Made by a program: the position numbers and the translations under genes. A stretch of DNA of 64,000 bases. It comes from Dactylorhiza incarnata (Eukaryota; Streptophyta; Magnoliopsida; Asparagales; Orchidaceae). Location of the stretch: NCBI GenBank assembly GCA_033032865.1, contig JAWHQI010000121.1, positions 1,488,001 through 1,552,000 of the forward strand, given 5' to 3'. Below are positions 1 through 9,206 of this stretch, piece after piece. Each line of letters begins with the position of its first letter. The first letter of the stretch is position 1. The notes below the pieces were generated by a model. The model searched no databases and had not been told where the DNA came from. It saw nothing but the letters and a program-made list of their open reading frames with translations.

Positions 1-3000
1 ACAAATCGTATGCACCAAGCTTGGATAAGCATTGATAGAAGAGGGTACTAGACAGTGCCTTTGTGAGGACATCCGCAACTTGTTCAGTACCAGGGACATG
101 TTTTAGCTCGATCTTCTTCATTTGTACTTTCTCCCGGATAAAGTGGCAATCGACCTCGATATGCTTGGTTCTTTCGTGGAAGACCGGGTTCTTGGCAATA
201 TGTATAGCAGCCTGACTGTCGCAGAGTAGAAGAGCAGGAGCAGGAAGTTTTACCCCAAGATCCGTGAGAAGACTTTCAAGCCAGGTAAGTTCAGAGACCA
301 CAGATGCCATTGCCCTGTATTCTGCTTCTGCTGAGGAGCGCGCAACCACTGCTTGTTTCTTGCTACGCCAGGTGATCAAATGTCCTCCAAAGTACGTACA
401 GAAGCCACTGGTTGACCGACGATCATCCAGAGATCCGGCATAGTCAGCATCAGAGTATGCCACCAGTGTTGGAGTTGAGGATGAGGTCTTGTATACCAAG
501 CCTTGACCAGGAGCAGCTTTCAGATATCGGAGAATCCGTTCCACAGCCTGAAGATGAGAAGAACGAGGGGCGTGCATGTAACGGCTGACAATACCGACAG
601 CGAATGAGATATCTGGTCTAGTAACAGTCAGGTAGATCAATTTTCCTACCAGACGGCGATAGTACTCCGGGTTCTGGAGCAAGAGATCAGAGTCAGAGGA
701 CTGAGCACAAATCTTGTGATTTGCGTCCATTGGAGTATTGATGGGTTTGCAGCCGGAGTAGCCTGCATCATGAAGAAGATCGAGGCAATATTTTCTCTGA
801 GATAGAACAAGGCCATCTGGTCGCCTGGCTACCTCCAGGCCCAGGAAGTAATGAAGATTCCCCAGATCTTTTGTTTGGAACACGGAGCTGAGTTGTTGCT
901 TGATTGCCTGAATTCCTTTTGAGTCGTTGCCTGTGATAATGATATCATCAACATAGACTAGAAGGAGAACAGTGCCTGTTGCCTGGTGGCGAGTAAACAG
1001 GGAGAAGTCAGCCGAGCTCCGAGTAAATCCTGCTTCACGAAGGACCTTGCTGAGCTTGTCGAACCATGCTCGAGGAGACTGTTTGAGACCATAGAGAGAC
1101 CGCAAAAGATGACAGACTTTCGGGGTCCGAGACTCCCCCGTGGTCTCAAACCCGGGCGGCTGCTGCATGTACACTGTTTCAGTAAGATCGCCGTTTAAGA
1201 AGGCGTTCTTAATATCCAGTTGATGTAAGGGCCATTGGCGGTGCACAGCGACGGAGAGAAGAACTCGTACGGTGTTCAGCTTGGCGACTGGAGAGAAGGT
1301 TTCATCGTAATCTAAACCTTGTTGCTGGGTGTAGCCGCGAGCCACCAGTCGAGCTTTTAACCGGTCAATGGTCCCATTCGCAGCATGCTTGATGACAAAG
1401 ACCCATTTGCAACCAACAGTCTTCTGGCCAGGGGGAAGATCCACCAGTTGCCAGGTCTGGTTTGCCCACAACGCAGCCATTTCTTCTTCCATGGCGGCAC
1501 GCCAGCCAGGATGTTGAAGAGCCTCCTGCACAGAGTTAGGGACTGCAACAGACGATAACGAAGTGGCCAGAGTATGAAGGTGGGGTGAGAGGCGATGTAA
1601 GGACATATAATTCGCCAAAGGATGGGCAGTCGATTTTGGTACCTGATCAGCAGAACACGGAGCACCGGAGGTCGAGTCGGACTGCGGAGTCGGATCGGAA
1701 CGAGGATGTTGACGAGTGTAGACTCGGATAATCGGTGGTTTAGAGATAATGGAGGTGGGAGGGGGAGCAATATCAGAAACCGGAGACGGAGGAACGGGAA
1801 CGGAAGTGTCGTTGACCGGGATGACAGGTCGCGGAGCGGGTGGTGGTGCAAGGGGGGATCCAGGGTCAGAAAAGAACGATTGATCCTCCCAGAAGGTAAC
1901 ATCGGCAGAGACCGTTATTTTACGGGTCGTAGGGAGGTAGCAGACGTAACCTTTCTGAGTTCGAGAGTAGCCAACGAAGATGGACTTGGTAGCACGAGGA
2001 TCCAGCTTATCCGTGGAGGGTCCCAAGATGTGGACATAGCAGGTGCACCCAAAGGTGCGGGGTGTGAGAGAGAAGGCTGGAGTAGAAGGGAAAAGAAGGC
2101 TGAATGGAGTATTATTCTGGAGAACGGAGGAAGGGAGACGGTTGATAAGGAAGCAGGCAGTGGAGACCGCGAAGTTCCAATATGTTTTGGGAACGTTCAT
2201 GTGAAGCATAAGTGAGCGGGCAACCTCGAGAAGGTGACGGTTCTTTCGCTCGGCCACACCGTTTTGTTGAGGGGTGTAAGCGCAGGATGTTTGGTGGATG
2301 ATTCCGAAGTCAGAGCATAGAGTGGCGATATCGTGACTTGTGTATTCGCGAGCATTGTCGGAGCGTAAGGTTTTGATGGTAGTGGAGAATTGTGTACGGG
2401 TCTCGAGGACAAACGCTCTAAAGACACGAGGAAGCTCAGAGCGATCATGAAGCAGGTATAGCCACGTTAACCGAGAGTAATCATCAACAAAAGTAAGAAA
2501 ATATCGATATCCAGAGATACTAGTAGTTTTATAGGGCCCCCAAATATCGGAGTGTACTAAATCAAAAGGAGCCGGGCTCCGAGTACAATGTGCGGGAAAG
2601 GAAGAACGCGGCTGTTTGCCGAAAATACATGTTTCACATTTAAACGAAGAAAGAGGTACATCAGGGAGAGCCTTCTGGAGGACGGGTAGAGGAGGATGCC
2701 CGAGACGTCGGTGCCAGTCTATGGAGGAGACAGAGGAGAGGATGGTGGGAGAATCGTCAAGGAGGTAGAGTCCGTTCCGCAATCGTCCTTTACCAATGGT
2801 AGTCCGCGTCCGTCGATCCTGTATCAAAAAAGACGAGGGGTTAAATATTACAGAACAATCCAAGTCATTAGTAAGACGACCAATGGAAAGTAAATTGAAG
2901 GAGGAGCCCGGAACGTGAAGAACCGAGCGAAGAGAAAGAGAGGAGGTGAGCGAGATGTCCGCAGAACCGGAAACCGGAACGGTATCTCCATTGGCCACAG

Positions 3001-4114
3001 TGATACATTTTGGATGAGGAGTATCCAAATATTGAATTGGTTGCCGTGAGGTAATATGATGAGTAGCACCGGAGTCCATTATCCAACCTGGGCTAGTGGA
3101 GAGACCGACGATACCTGGGCTGGAGACGGAGGCGACCGAGGCAGGTGGAGTCATCATCCCTTGGAGTTGCTGGAATTGCATGCGTAGAGCCTCAAGATCG
3201 GCACGAGAGGCCGAGGAGCTATCTTCAACAACAGCAGCAGTCGGTCGTGGAGGAGGAGGAGGGTTACCAGTCTTCCGAAAGCAGGTGGACTCGTAATGGC
3301 CATCACGACCACAGAACGAGCACTTCGGCCGCCCTCGTCCACCACGACCCCTTCCACGGTAGGCCGACCGACCTCCTCGGCTAGACGAAGGAGGAAATGA
3401 AGGAGCAGGAATAGTTTGGAGAAGAGCCGGTGAGGGAGGAGCAAGAGCCTCCGGAGGTTGGGATACTTTGAGTAGCATGGAACAGACAGCCGATAAGGAG
3501 GGAGTGGGAGTCGAGGCCAAGACTTGTGCCCTAATACTCAGAAGATGTGGAGGAACACGGGCCATTAGCATAGCAATGCAGACGGCCTCCCTTTGCGCGC
3601 GTTGAGTGGCATGATCAGCGGTGGGCGGCTGATGTTGAAGCCATGCCTCAGAGAGAGACTTAACCCGAGCGACAACGGAGGTAATGTTTGGTCCACTGGT
3701 GTCCAGGGCCTGAAGGTCAGAGATAATGTCGAAGAGACTTTGAAGGCTATCCTTGCCGGAATATAAGGAGTGGAGCTCGTCCCACATCCCTTTGGCCGTG
3801 GGTAGGTACATGACCATCTCATATGGTTCACCCTCCAAAGCGTTAAGGATCCAGGTCTGGACCCGACCATCATTCTTGAGCCACTCAGGGGTAGTCGGAG
3901 CCGGGGGATCATCGGTCAGATGAGCTAGAAGACCCTTGGCCTGGAGGACCCGGCGGATTGAATGACCCCAAGGAATGAAGTTTTTCTTTCCGGAGAGGGA
4001 GAGAGTAGTAATCCGCAGCTCATCACGGAGTTCCCCAGAAGAGTGCTGAACACTAGGAGAATGTTGGGGGGCGGTCGCAGGAGGCAAGGTAGAGGAGTTC
4101 TCAGACGAGCCCAT
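1..4114 (-). CDS. Ty1/Copia gag-pol polyprotein, open to the window edge
   Basis: Reads from ATG at 4114 to position 1 with no stop (at least 1371 codons), so the C-terminal few residues and the 3' LTR lie off the left edge. Domains in order: UBN2-type gag (about residues 25-220); a CCHC knuckle CSFCGRDGHYESTC at about 265-278 (plus 3322-3281); aspartic protease with DSGATHH at about 347; GAG-pre-integrase with HRRLGHP and a CETC pair; integrase with DIWGP, RSDNAREY and NGVAERKN; reverse transcriptase with KARLVARGYTQQ and the catalytic YVDD at about 1054-1057 (plus 955-944); RNase H ending with ADVLTKAL and a KLGAYDL tail. All catalytic motifs I checked are present and one frame holds throughout. 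It makes the capsid and enzymes for replicating its own element. Family assignment is firm; activity is not shown. Confidence 0.95.
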   Translation of the reverse strand, partial: MGSSENSSTLPPATAPQHSPSVQHSSGELRDELRITTLSLSGKKNFIPWGHSIRRVLQAKGLLAHLTDDPPAPTTPEWLKNDGRVQTWILNALEGEPYEMVMYLPTAKGMWDELHSLYSGKDSLQSLFDIISDLQALDTSGPNITSVVARVKSLSEAWLQHQPPTADHATQRAQREAVCIAMLMARVPPHLLSIRAQVLASTPTPSLSAVCSMLLKVSQPPEALAPPSPALLQTIPAPSFPPSSSRGGRSAYRGRGRGGRGRPKCSFCGRDGHYESTCFRKTGNPPPPPRPTAAVVEDSSSASRADLEALRMQFQQLQGMMTPPASVASVSSPGIVGLSTSPGWIMDSGATHHITSRQPIQYLDTPHPKCITVANGDTVPVSGSADISLTSSLSLRSVLHVPGSSFNLLSIGRLTNDLDCSVIFNPSSFLIQDRRTRTTIGKGRLRNGLYLLDDSPTILSSVSSIDWHRRLGHPPLPVLQKALPDVPLSSFKCETCIFGKQPRSSFPAHCTRSPAPFDLVHSDIWGPYKTTSISGYRYFLTFVDDYSRLTWLYLLHDRSELPRVFRAFVLETRTQFSTTIKTLRSDNAREYTSHDIATLCSDFGIIHQTSCAYTPQQNGVAERKNRHLLEVARSLMLHMNVPKTYWNFAVSTACFLINRLPSSVLQNNTPFSLLFPSTPAFSLTPRTFGCTCYVHILGPSTDKLDPRATKSIFVGYSRTQKGYVCYLPTTRKITVSADVTFWEDQSFFSDPGSPLAPPPAPRPVIPVNDTSVPVPPSPVSDIAPPPTSIISKPPIIRVYTRQHPRSDPTPQSDSTSGAPCSADQVPKSTAHPLANYMSLHRLSPHLHTLATSLSSVAVPNSVQEALQHPGWRAAMEEEMAALWANQTWQLVDLPPGQKTVGCKWVFVIKHAANGTIDRLKARLVARGYTQQQGLDYDETFSPVAKLNTVRVLLSVAVHRQWPLHQLDIKNAFLNGDLTETVYMQQPPGFETTGESRTPKVCHLLRSLYGLKQSPRAWFDKLSKVLREAGFTRSSADFSLFTRHQATGTVLLLVYVDDIIITGNDSKGIQAIKQQLSSVFQTKDLGNLHYFLGLEVARRPDGLVLSQRKYCLDLLHDAGYSGCKPINTPMDANHKICAQSSDSDLLLQNPEYYRRLVGKLIYLTVTRPDISFAVGIVSRYMHAPRSSHLQAVERILRYLKAAPGQGLVYKTSSSTPTLVAYSDADYAGSLDDRRSTSGFCTYFGGHLITWRSKKQAVVARSSAEAEYRAMASVVSELTWLESLLTDLGVKLPAPALLLCDSQAAIHIAKNPVFHERTKHIEVDCHFIREKVQMKKIELKHVPGTEQVADVLTKALSSTLFYQCLSKLGAYDL

Positions 4115-4943
4115 TATAGCAGAGAAGGCCGCTGCGGTTTGAGATGGCTAGAGACCGCTGTATGGAGGGAGCCGAGCAGCTAGAAGCAGGCTGCGGTTTG
4201 AAGAGACCGCAGCGGTTTTGAGATAAGTTCGCTGAAGGAGAGGGGGCAGATCTCGCTTGGCGGTCTGTGGTTAAGAGAGCACTGTGACCGATCGACTTGA
4301 GATCGCACGATCTGCTGGAAGGCGCACGAGAGGCGAGCTCGCACGGCCAGCTGGAGAAGATCGACGGCGACACGATGCTTGGCAGTTGGCGGACTGCAGG
4401 GAGATCGCGGCGAGCTTGCGAGGTCGCACGTCTGCAGGATCGCGGCGAGCTTGCGAGGTCGCACGTCTGCAGGGTCGCGAGCGAGCCTGTTGGAGAAGAC
4501 CGACGGCGAGATCGCGGCGGTGAAACGAGCTTGCGAGATCGCGAGGGAAAGCGAAGAGACCGCGGCGAGCGCGAGAGATCGCGAGGGAAGCGCGAAGAGA
4601 CCGCGGCGAGCTTGCGAGGTGTGGACCCCACACTTCTTCGGGACGGGCTATAAAGGAGGGGACGCGGGAGAGAATCTGTGGAGTTCACGGAGCAGGAAGA
4701 TAGAGGCAGCGGTTACAAAAAACGGAGGTCGCAGAGCCGAGCGGTCAGAAGAAGGAGAAGAGCGCAGCGATCACAGAGATCGCGCGAGACCGCAGATGCG
4801 CGAGTAAAGCGCAGCGATCAGAGAGAGATCGCGCGAGAAGAGTGAGTAGAGTGAGTAGAGATAACGGCAGATCGCAACGACCAGAGAGATCGCGCGAGAG
4901 GCAGGCGGTCAGAAAGAGGAAGACCGCAAGTATCAGGAACCTC
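4115..4943 (-). other. Copia 5' untranslated leader with short GC-rich repeats
   Basis: This stretch lies between the primer-binding site and the gag start of the minus-strand Copia. It has no convincing reading frame. It is rich in purines and GC, with recurring words such as GAGATCGCG, AGACCGC and CGAGCTTGCGAGGTCGCAC. A unit of about 40 bases is repeated in tandem at roughly 4395-4480. Open frames on both strands here are by-products of the repeats and of the high GC content. Confidence 0.7.
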
Positions 4944-4955
4944 GCTCTGATACCA
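4944..4955 (-). other. Primer-binding site, tRNA-iMet type
   Basis: The minus strand reads TGGTATCAGAGC directly next to the LTR end at 4956. This is the usual plant Copia primer site complementary to the 3' end of initiator methionine tRNA. Confidence 0.93.
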
Positions 4956-5172
4956 TGTAGAAAACAGCAAAAGCTTGTTTGTATTTCTCATCATCTTTTT
5001 AATACAAAGAGGAATACACATATATATAGGAGAGAGGAGGAGAGAAAAATTCCTATACAAGATGTGGGACTAAAGAGAGAGGAAGAATACACGGGCCCAA
5101 ATATGGGCCCTCTATATGGGCTATTTCAACAATATTCATTACATATATATGCATATACATCATTTATCAACA
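4956..5172 (-). repeat. 5' LTR of the minus-strand Copia (217 bp)
   Basis: On the minus strand it starts TGTTGATAAATG and ends CTACA, directly before the primer site. A TATA-like CTATATATATG lies at about 5018-5028. U3 has a GGGCCC inverted repeat around 5091-5108. The 5 bases outside (attga, 5173-5177) should be one TSD copy; its partner and the 3' LTR are off the left edge. Confidence 0.88.
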
Positions 5173-5385
5173 ATTGAATTCAAAAATTTCTATGTGGTAT
5201 TAAAATCTCTAACCATAGGATTTCAAAAATATACTACATATGATCTTAAAATTGTCTAAACATCTCCACTTCATGACTTCAAAATTTATAAATAAAACGT
5301 AAAACAAAACCTTCAAAAACTACCAAAGAAGGATCAGATAAAAACAGTCAAACATCAAAAAACAACAAAATTAAACATTGCAGAT

Positions 5386-5420
5386 AGTGCTAGCGCTAGC
5401 TGGTAATGCCTGCGCTAGCA
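5386..5420. repeat. GCTAGCGC palindromes downstream of the accessory ORF
   Basis: Contains GTGCTAGCGCTAGC and, 15 bases further, TGCGCTAGCA. These share the TAGCG half-site found in the LTR U3 and upstream of the accessory gene of element A. They lie just beyond the 3' end of the minus-strand reading frame at 5503. Confidence 0.6.
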
Positions 5421-5502
5421 AACAGCATCCAAGAACATGTGTTCAAATTCCTGTATTATTACAAAACTGAAAACTTGTTCCCCTCAGGACCTTCCTACTC
5501 CA

Positions 5503-5868
5503 CTACTCTTCCTCATCTACCTCCTCCACACTTGGACTTGGTGACTGTCGTTTGCGTGTTAGCCGAACAGAATGTCTTGGAGAATCCTCTACTAGGCTAT
5601 CCCATTCCCTTCTTTCTGACGATGACGGTCTCAACTTTAAGGCCTTGATCATAAATTTCAACATTTTTTTCATACCGAACACACCCTTCTTTAGCTCCGA
5701 TATATTCTCCTCCACCCGTGTCATTCGTTCTCCCATATCTTCTCGGAATCGATCATATGAACCATCTCGTGTCTCTCGGGCTGACGCTCCTCGCCGGAGT
5801 GGTGGTCGAGTAGACGTCGATGGCTCATCCGGGAGGGATATTGCTCGCAAGTGTGAGGTACTATAGAT
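5503..5868 (-). pseudogene. C-terminal segment of the accessory protein, basic then acidic
   Basis: An open minus-strand frame continues past the 6585-5935 ORF. It encodes a serine- and arginine-rich stretch (STRPPLRRGASARETRDG), a predicted helix of coiled-coil character (MTRVEENISELKKGVFGMKKMLKF), and a C-terminus ending VEEVDEEE. A possible splice acceptor (ATCTATAG) precedes it at about 5865-5872, with a possible donor at 5923, so it may be a further exon of the upstream gene. The phase does not join cleanly in the present sequence, so I treat it as a decayed part. No enzyme motif is seen. Confidence 0.5.
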
Positions 5869-5934
5869 TGGAGGAAAGCAATCTATCAAGAAAAAACATA
5901 TTTCAATAGAAGGGTACATCACCTGAATAACCCG

Positions 5935-6585
5935 TTATATGATGTCACCCAGGGGCAAGTTGTTATATCTCTGACGGGAAGGTTGCCGCAACTTGTATGA
6001 ATAGCGAATCAGGGAAAGTAACAAATCTGCCACGTCAAACTTCTCCTCCTCTAAAATGAAATAGGTAACATAACTAAGTTGTGCTGTGACTTTTGCTGTA
6101 TCACCCAACTTCAGCATAATTGTATGGAGTAATACATCTTGAACGACTAGGGCGTCTACTGTGAGAGTCGACACAGAGGAGATCAGACTCCTGTATTCCC
6201 TACTATGCAGCACCATGTTCACTTGAGTCCAATCTCTATCTACCCTAAACTTCTCAACAATCTCCAACCAATTTGGATGCTGGGTCAATCCAAACACTAC
6301 CCTCAGTTGGTCATGGGTAATAGTCACCTCTTGTCCTTGCACCAGAGACCGCACTCCTCCATCCAGCTCTGTCTGCGATGGGTCTTCCAAGTGGGTATAG
6401 AAATCTCGTACTAACTCTGAAGAAAACTCATCAGAAATAAATAAATTCAACACCTCAGAGGTTGCAAATAGCTGCATGATATGGTGGTGTCGAGGCATGT
6501 CAAACTCCACGATATATGGAACACCTACTACTGCAGCCTCCACGGCCAGCTCTGCACTTTTCTTTCCTTTTGATCAAGGAGACAT
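5935..6585 (-). pseudogene. Accessory 'putative plant transposon protein' ORF, antisense to element A
   Basis: From ATG at 6585 the frame has TGA as codon 4 (plus 6574-6576, most simply a CGA to TGA change) and then stays open for over 200 codons to 5935. The N-terminus after the stop is basic (SKGKKS). The core DFYTHL followed by VQGQEVTITHDQLRVVFGL matches the pattern FYANL...VRGKTVDISADALNKFF of the Athila accessory ORF at 54183-55301, a family that Pfam calls 'putative plant transposon protein' (PF20167, from memory). No membrane segment, protease or nuclease motif is visible, so an envelope role is unlikely. The LTR of this element lies on the opposite strand, and the gene has its own TATA promoter at about 7161-7170. 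Its role is unknown. Confidence 0.7.
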
Positions 6586-6625
6586 CAGCCACATTATAAG
6601 AGAAATTAAAATTAAGCAACAATCA

Positions 6626-6690
6626 CTAGCGCCAGCGCTATCACTAGCGCCCAACGCTAGCACTAACGCCTACTGTAGCGCCGGCACTAG
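6626..6690. repeat. Array of TAGCG palindromes in the accessory 5' leader
   Basis: At least three, probably four, imperfect palindromes of the form CTAGCGCNNGCGCTAG follow each other (6626-6641, 6644-6660, 6663-6678, 6675-6690), with centres about 18-19 bases apart. They lie between the splice acceptor at 6700 and the ATG at 6585 of the accessory gene. The same motif is in the element's LTR U3. Confidence 0.8.
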
Positions 6691-6699
6691 TCCCCTGAT

Positions 6700-7210
6700 C
6701 TGAAATGGTAAGATCTCTTTAAAATAAAAGTTTTTCAAATTCTAATTTGCTAGATCCAAGAAACCCACATAATCTAAACTAAAACAAAACTAAAATCCTC
6801 ATAAAACATGAAAAACAAAAGTCTTGAAGTTTTTTTTTTTAAATCAATAGTCTTTCTTAAAAAAAAGGTCATAAATCTTCATCAAAATCAACTATTTAGA
6901 ACAAGAATCATAAAAATAAGGAAGATTTGTTTTAGTTCCCCTCTTCAAAAATAAAAGAATCAAGCATTGTAGATCTAGTTTCTAAAACCACCTAATAACT
7001 TCAAATATCTTCATCTCTAACATCAAAATCAAAGTTTAAAACAAAAATCATAAGCAAAGATGAAGTTTTACCTCAGATCTATGCGGGGGCTAGGTTATCT
7101 TCTAGGGTTTTTCAGGAGAGCTTGAGAGGCAATGGCCGAAATGGCAAAAAGAAAAGGGGATTATATAAAGCAGAACTAACGCCAGCGTTATCGTTAGCGC
7201 GAGCGTTATC
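6700..7210 (-). promoter_or_regulatory. Internal promoter and first intron of the accessory gene
   Basis: Read on the minus strand: two TAGCG/AACGC palindromes (7176-7191 and about 7194-7210, centres about 18 bases apart), then TATATAA within 7161-7170, then a leader, then GAG|GTAAAAC as donor (GT at 7071-7070), an AT-rich intron of about 370 bases, and TTTCAG as acceptor at 6700. The second exon carries the accessory ORF. The palindromes stand about 5 bases from the TATA box, as they do in the LTR. TATA and splice sites are visible in sequence; use as a promoter is inferred. Confidence 0.6.
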
Positions 7211-7219
7211 GCTTGGTTC

Positions 7220-8078
7220 TGTCTTTTTGTATTTCTTGAATTTTATATGATACCTAAATTTATTCTCTATTATATGTACTACATAGTTTTTGCAGTTATG
7301 TTTTGAATTGATATTCGAAAAATTAAAACAAAAAAATTATTATAAAAACCAAAATTACAAAAATATTTGTTTTTCTTTATTTTTAAAATTTGAAAAATTC
7401 TTAAAAATATATTAATCTATATGTACTATTTATTTTTGCACTTCTGATTTTTTTGTCATTTGTTTAAAGTCTATTTTTATGCAAAAATCAAATACAAAAA
7501 TACAAAAGCCAAATTACAAAAAATATGTTTTGCCTTTTTGTTTTTGTTATTTGTTTAAAGTTTTTTTTATGCAAAAATCCAATACAAAATATAAAACATT
7601 AAAACTATAAAAAAAACTGTATGGATTTTCTTGTGAAAATCAAGCATGATTTAATCTATTATTTAGAACTTCTATAATGTTGCAATTTATCTTTTCAAAA
7701 CTACTTTGAACATTGTTTTTCTTCATGCTTTGATATATCTATTAATTTGTGCATCAATTATATTATAAAAGTTGTGTAGAACCAAGCTCAGCATGCCTCT
7801 AAGTATGAGTAAATGTTTTATGTTTGATAATGATATTTATTCACTCACTTTGGCATTGTCTACATATGCGTTTAATCTAAGAATGCTTGTGTATGTTTTG
7901 TATTAGTACAATGAATTAAAATTGCACAAATATCTTACCTACACTATCTTTATTTGCACTTTTAAAAGTTAAGAAAAGTGGTTATGTTTTCATAAATTCT
8001 ATTGGTTTGCAAAATAAGTGTATTCGGAGAACTTTGTACAAAACAAAAATCATAAAATAAAGTGACAAAGATAACTCC
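7220..8078. other. AT-rich noncoding interior of element A
   Basis: Very AT-rich, with repeated ATGCAAAAATC and AAAATACAAAA words (for example two related stretches at about 7480-7600). I see no reading frame, RNA gene or terminal repeat here. Confidence 0.6.
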
Positions 8079-8137
8079 ATCAAGCACTACTTGAACCTCC
8101 TGATAAGTCTTAATAAGCGTTGTGAGGTTGAGCACCT
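8079..8137 (+). repeat. Hairpin-forming repeat, copy 1
   Basis: CACTACT (8085-8091) leads into AACCTC (8094-8099), a loop with TGATAAGTCTTAATAAGC, then GAGGTT (8124-8129) and GCACCTT. AACCTC and GAGGTT form a 6-bp stem. The loop and outer flanks recur at 8279-8331 with a different but again complementary stem. Confidence 0.6.
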
Positions 8138-8278
8138 TGGAAAGAATAGTTCCTTTGTTGTTTAGGGTTTAGGGTGCAAATCATATCCTTCTATCAAAAT
8201 AAAAACCACTTACTCTTAAGTACACCGGATCACTTGTTTCAAATATTAAAATAAAATAAAATATGTGATCCCCCAAAC

Positions 8279-8331
8279 ACTACTTTGCACCCTGATAAGT
8301 CTTAATGAGCATTGTGTGTGCAAAGCACCTT
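8279..8331 (+). repeat. Hairpin-forming repeat, copy 2
   Basis: CACTACT flank, stem TTTGCAC (8284-8290), loop with TGATAAGTCTTAATGAGC, stem GTGCAAA (8318-8324), then GCACCTT. The loop nearly matches copy 1 while both stem arms have changed together. Confidence 0.6.
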
Positions 8332-8334
8332 GGT

Positions 8335-9194
8335 TGTTGTACATTTTTTGTGCATTGAAGTGTGTGGAAGTAAAACTATTTGTGTTTTATTGTGCTCTTT
8401 ACTTTACATATTTCATGTATTTTTGATTAAAACATTTGTTTACTCTACTCAAAAATACACTTATATGCACATCATTATCTTCCATAACAATTCTTCTCAT
8501 GAGTATTGGATCCTAATGCAAATTCTATAATACTCTTTATTTATGAAATGCACTAGATAACCTAACATGCTTTCTACAATGTTTTGTATGTTTTGAAATT
8601 GTGAATTAAAATAACATTGTAGTAATCTCTTTTTGATAACATTATTTCATGCTTGGTTCCTTTGTTGTTAAACTTAAAGATTTTAATTGAACAATGATTT
8701 ACAAAAAACATCTTGTTTCATTTTATGAATCATCATGTCTTACAAAAGATGTTTGAATGTATTTTTTTATAAGTCTTCCGCAACTTTACATTTACCTTGT
8801 ATTCTTTTTATGCTCAAAACTCTAATCAATTTCAATGAAAAGTATTCTAAAACTCCTTATCATTTCCTTCTCACTAAAAAGCTCGATCATGCCTTTATCT
8901 TATTATCAAACTTTTAGGTGGTGCATCCCCACTTTTGCTAATAACAAAAGGGGGAGAACTAACATGATAAATATAATCTGCTATCAAAATAGAAAACTAA
9001 CATGATTAATTAAGATGATAGCTTACATATTATAGGAGCATTCACTTAGGGGGAGCATGTATTTAGGGGGAGCAATTCTAAATGCTAAAATCGATAATTA
9101 TCCTAAGTCATCACTCTCACACACTCACACAAGTAAGTTTCATCATCTTATATATTAATGCTCTGATTTATCATTAATGGATTTGTTATTATCA
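8335..9194. other. Noncoding 3' interior of element A with purine tracts
   Basis: AT-rich sequence without a credible gene. From 8940 it carries AAAAGGGGGAG-type tracts (8947, 9042, 9062) like those seen before the 3' LTR of SIRE-type elements, and a short CACACTCACACA run near 9115. Confidence 0.6.
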
Positions 9195-9206
9195 AAATGG
9201 GGAGTT
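9195..9206 (+). other. Polypurine tract of element A
   Basis: AAATGGGGAGTT stands directly before the TGTTGG start of the LTR at 9207, the expected plus-strand primer position. It fixes the orientation of the element. Confidence 0.85.

Noticed and set aside
1357..2215. Opposite-strand open frames of 180-200 codons
   Set aside because: They lie over the Copia polyprotein in other frames and have low-complexity composition without family motifs.
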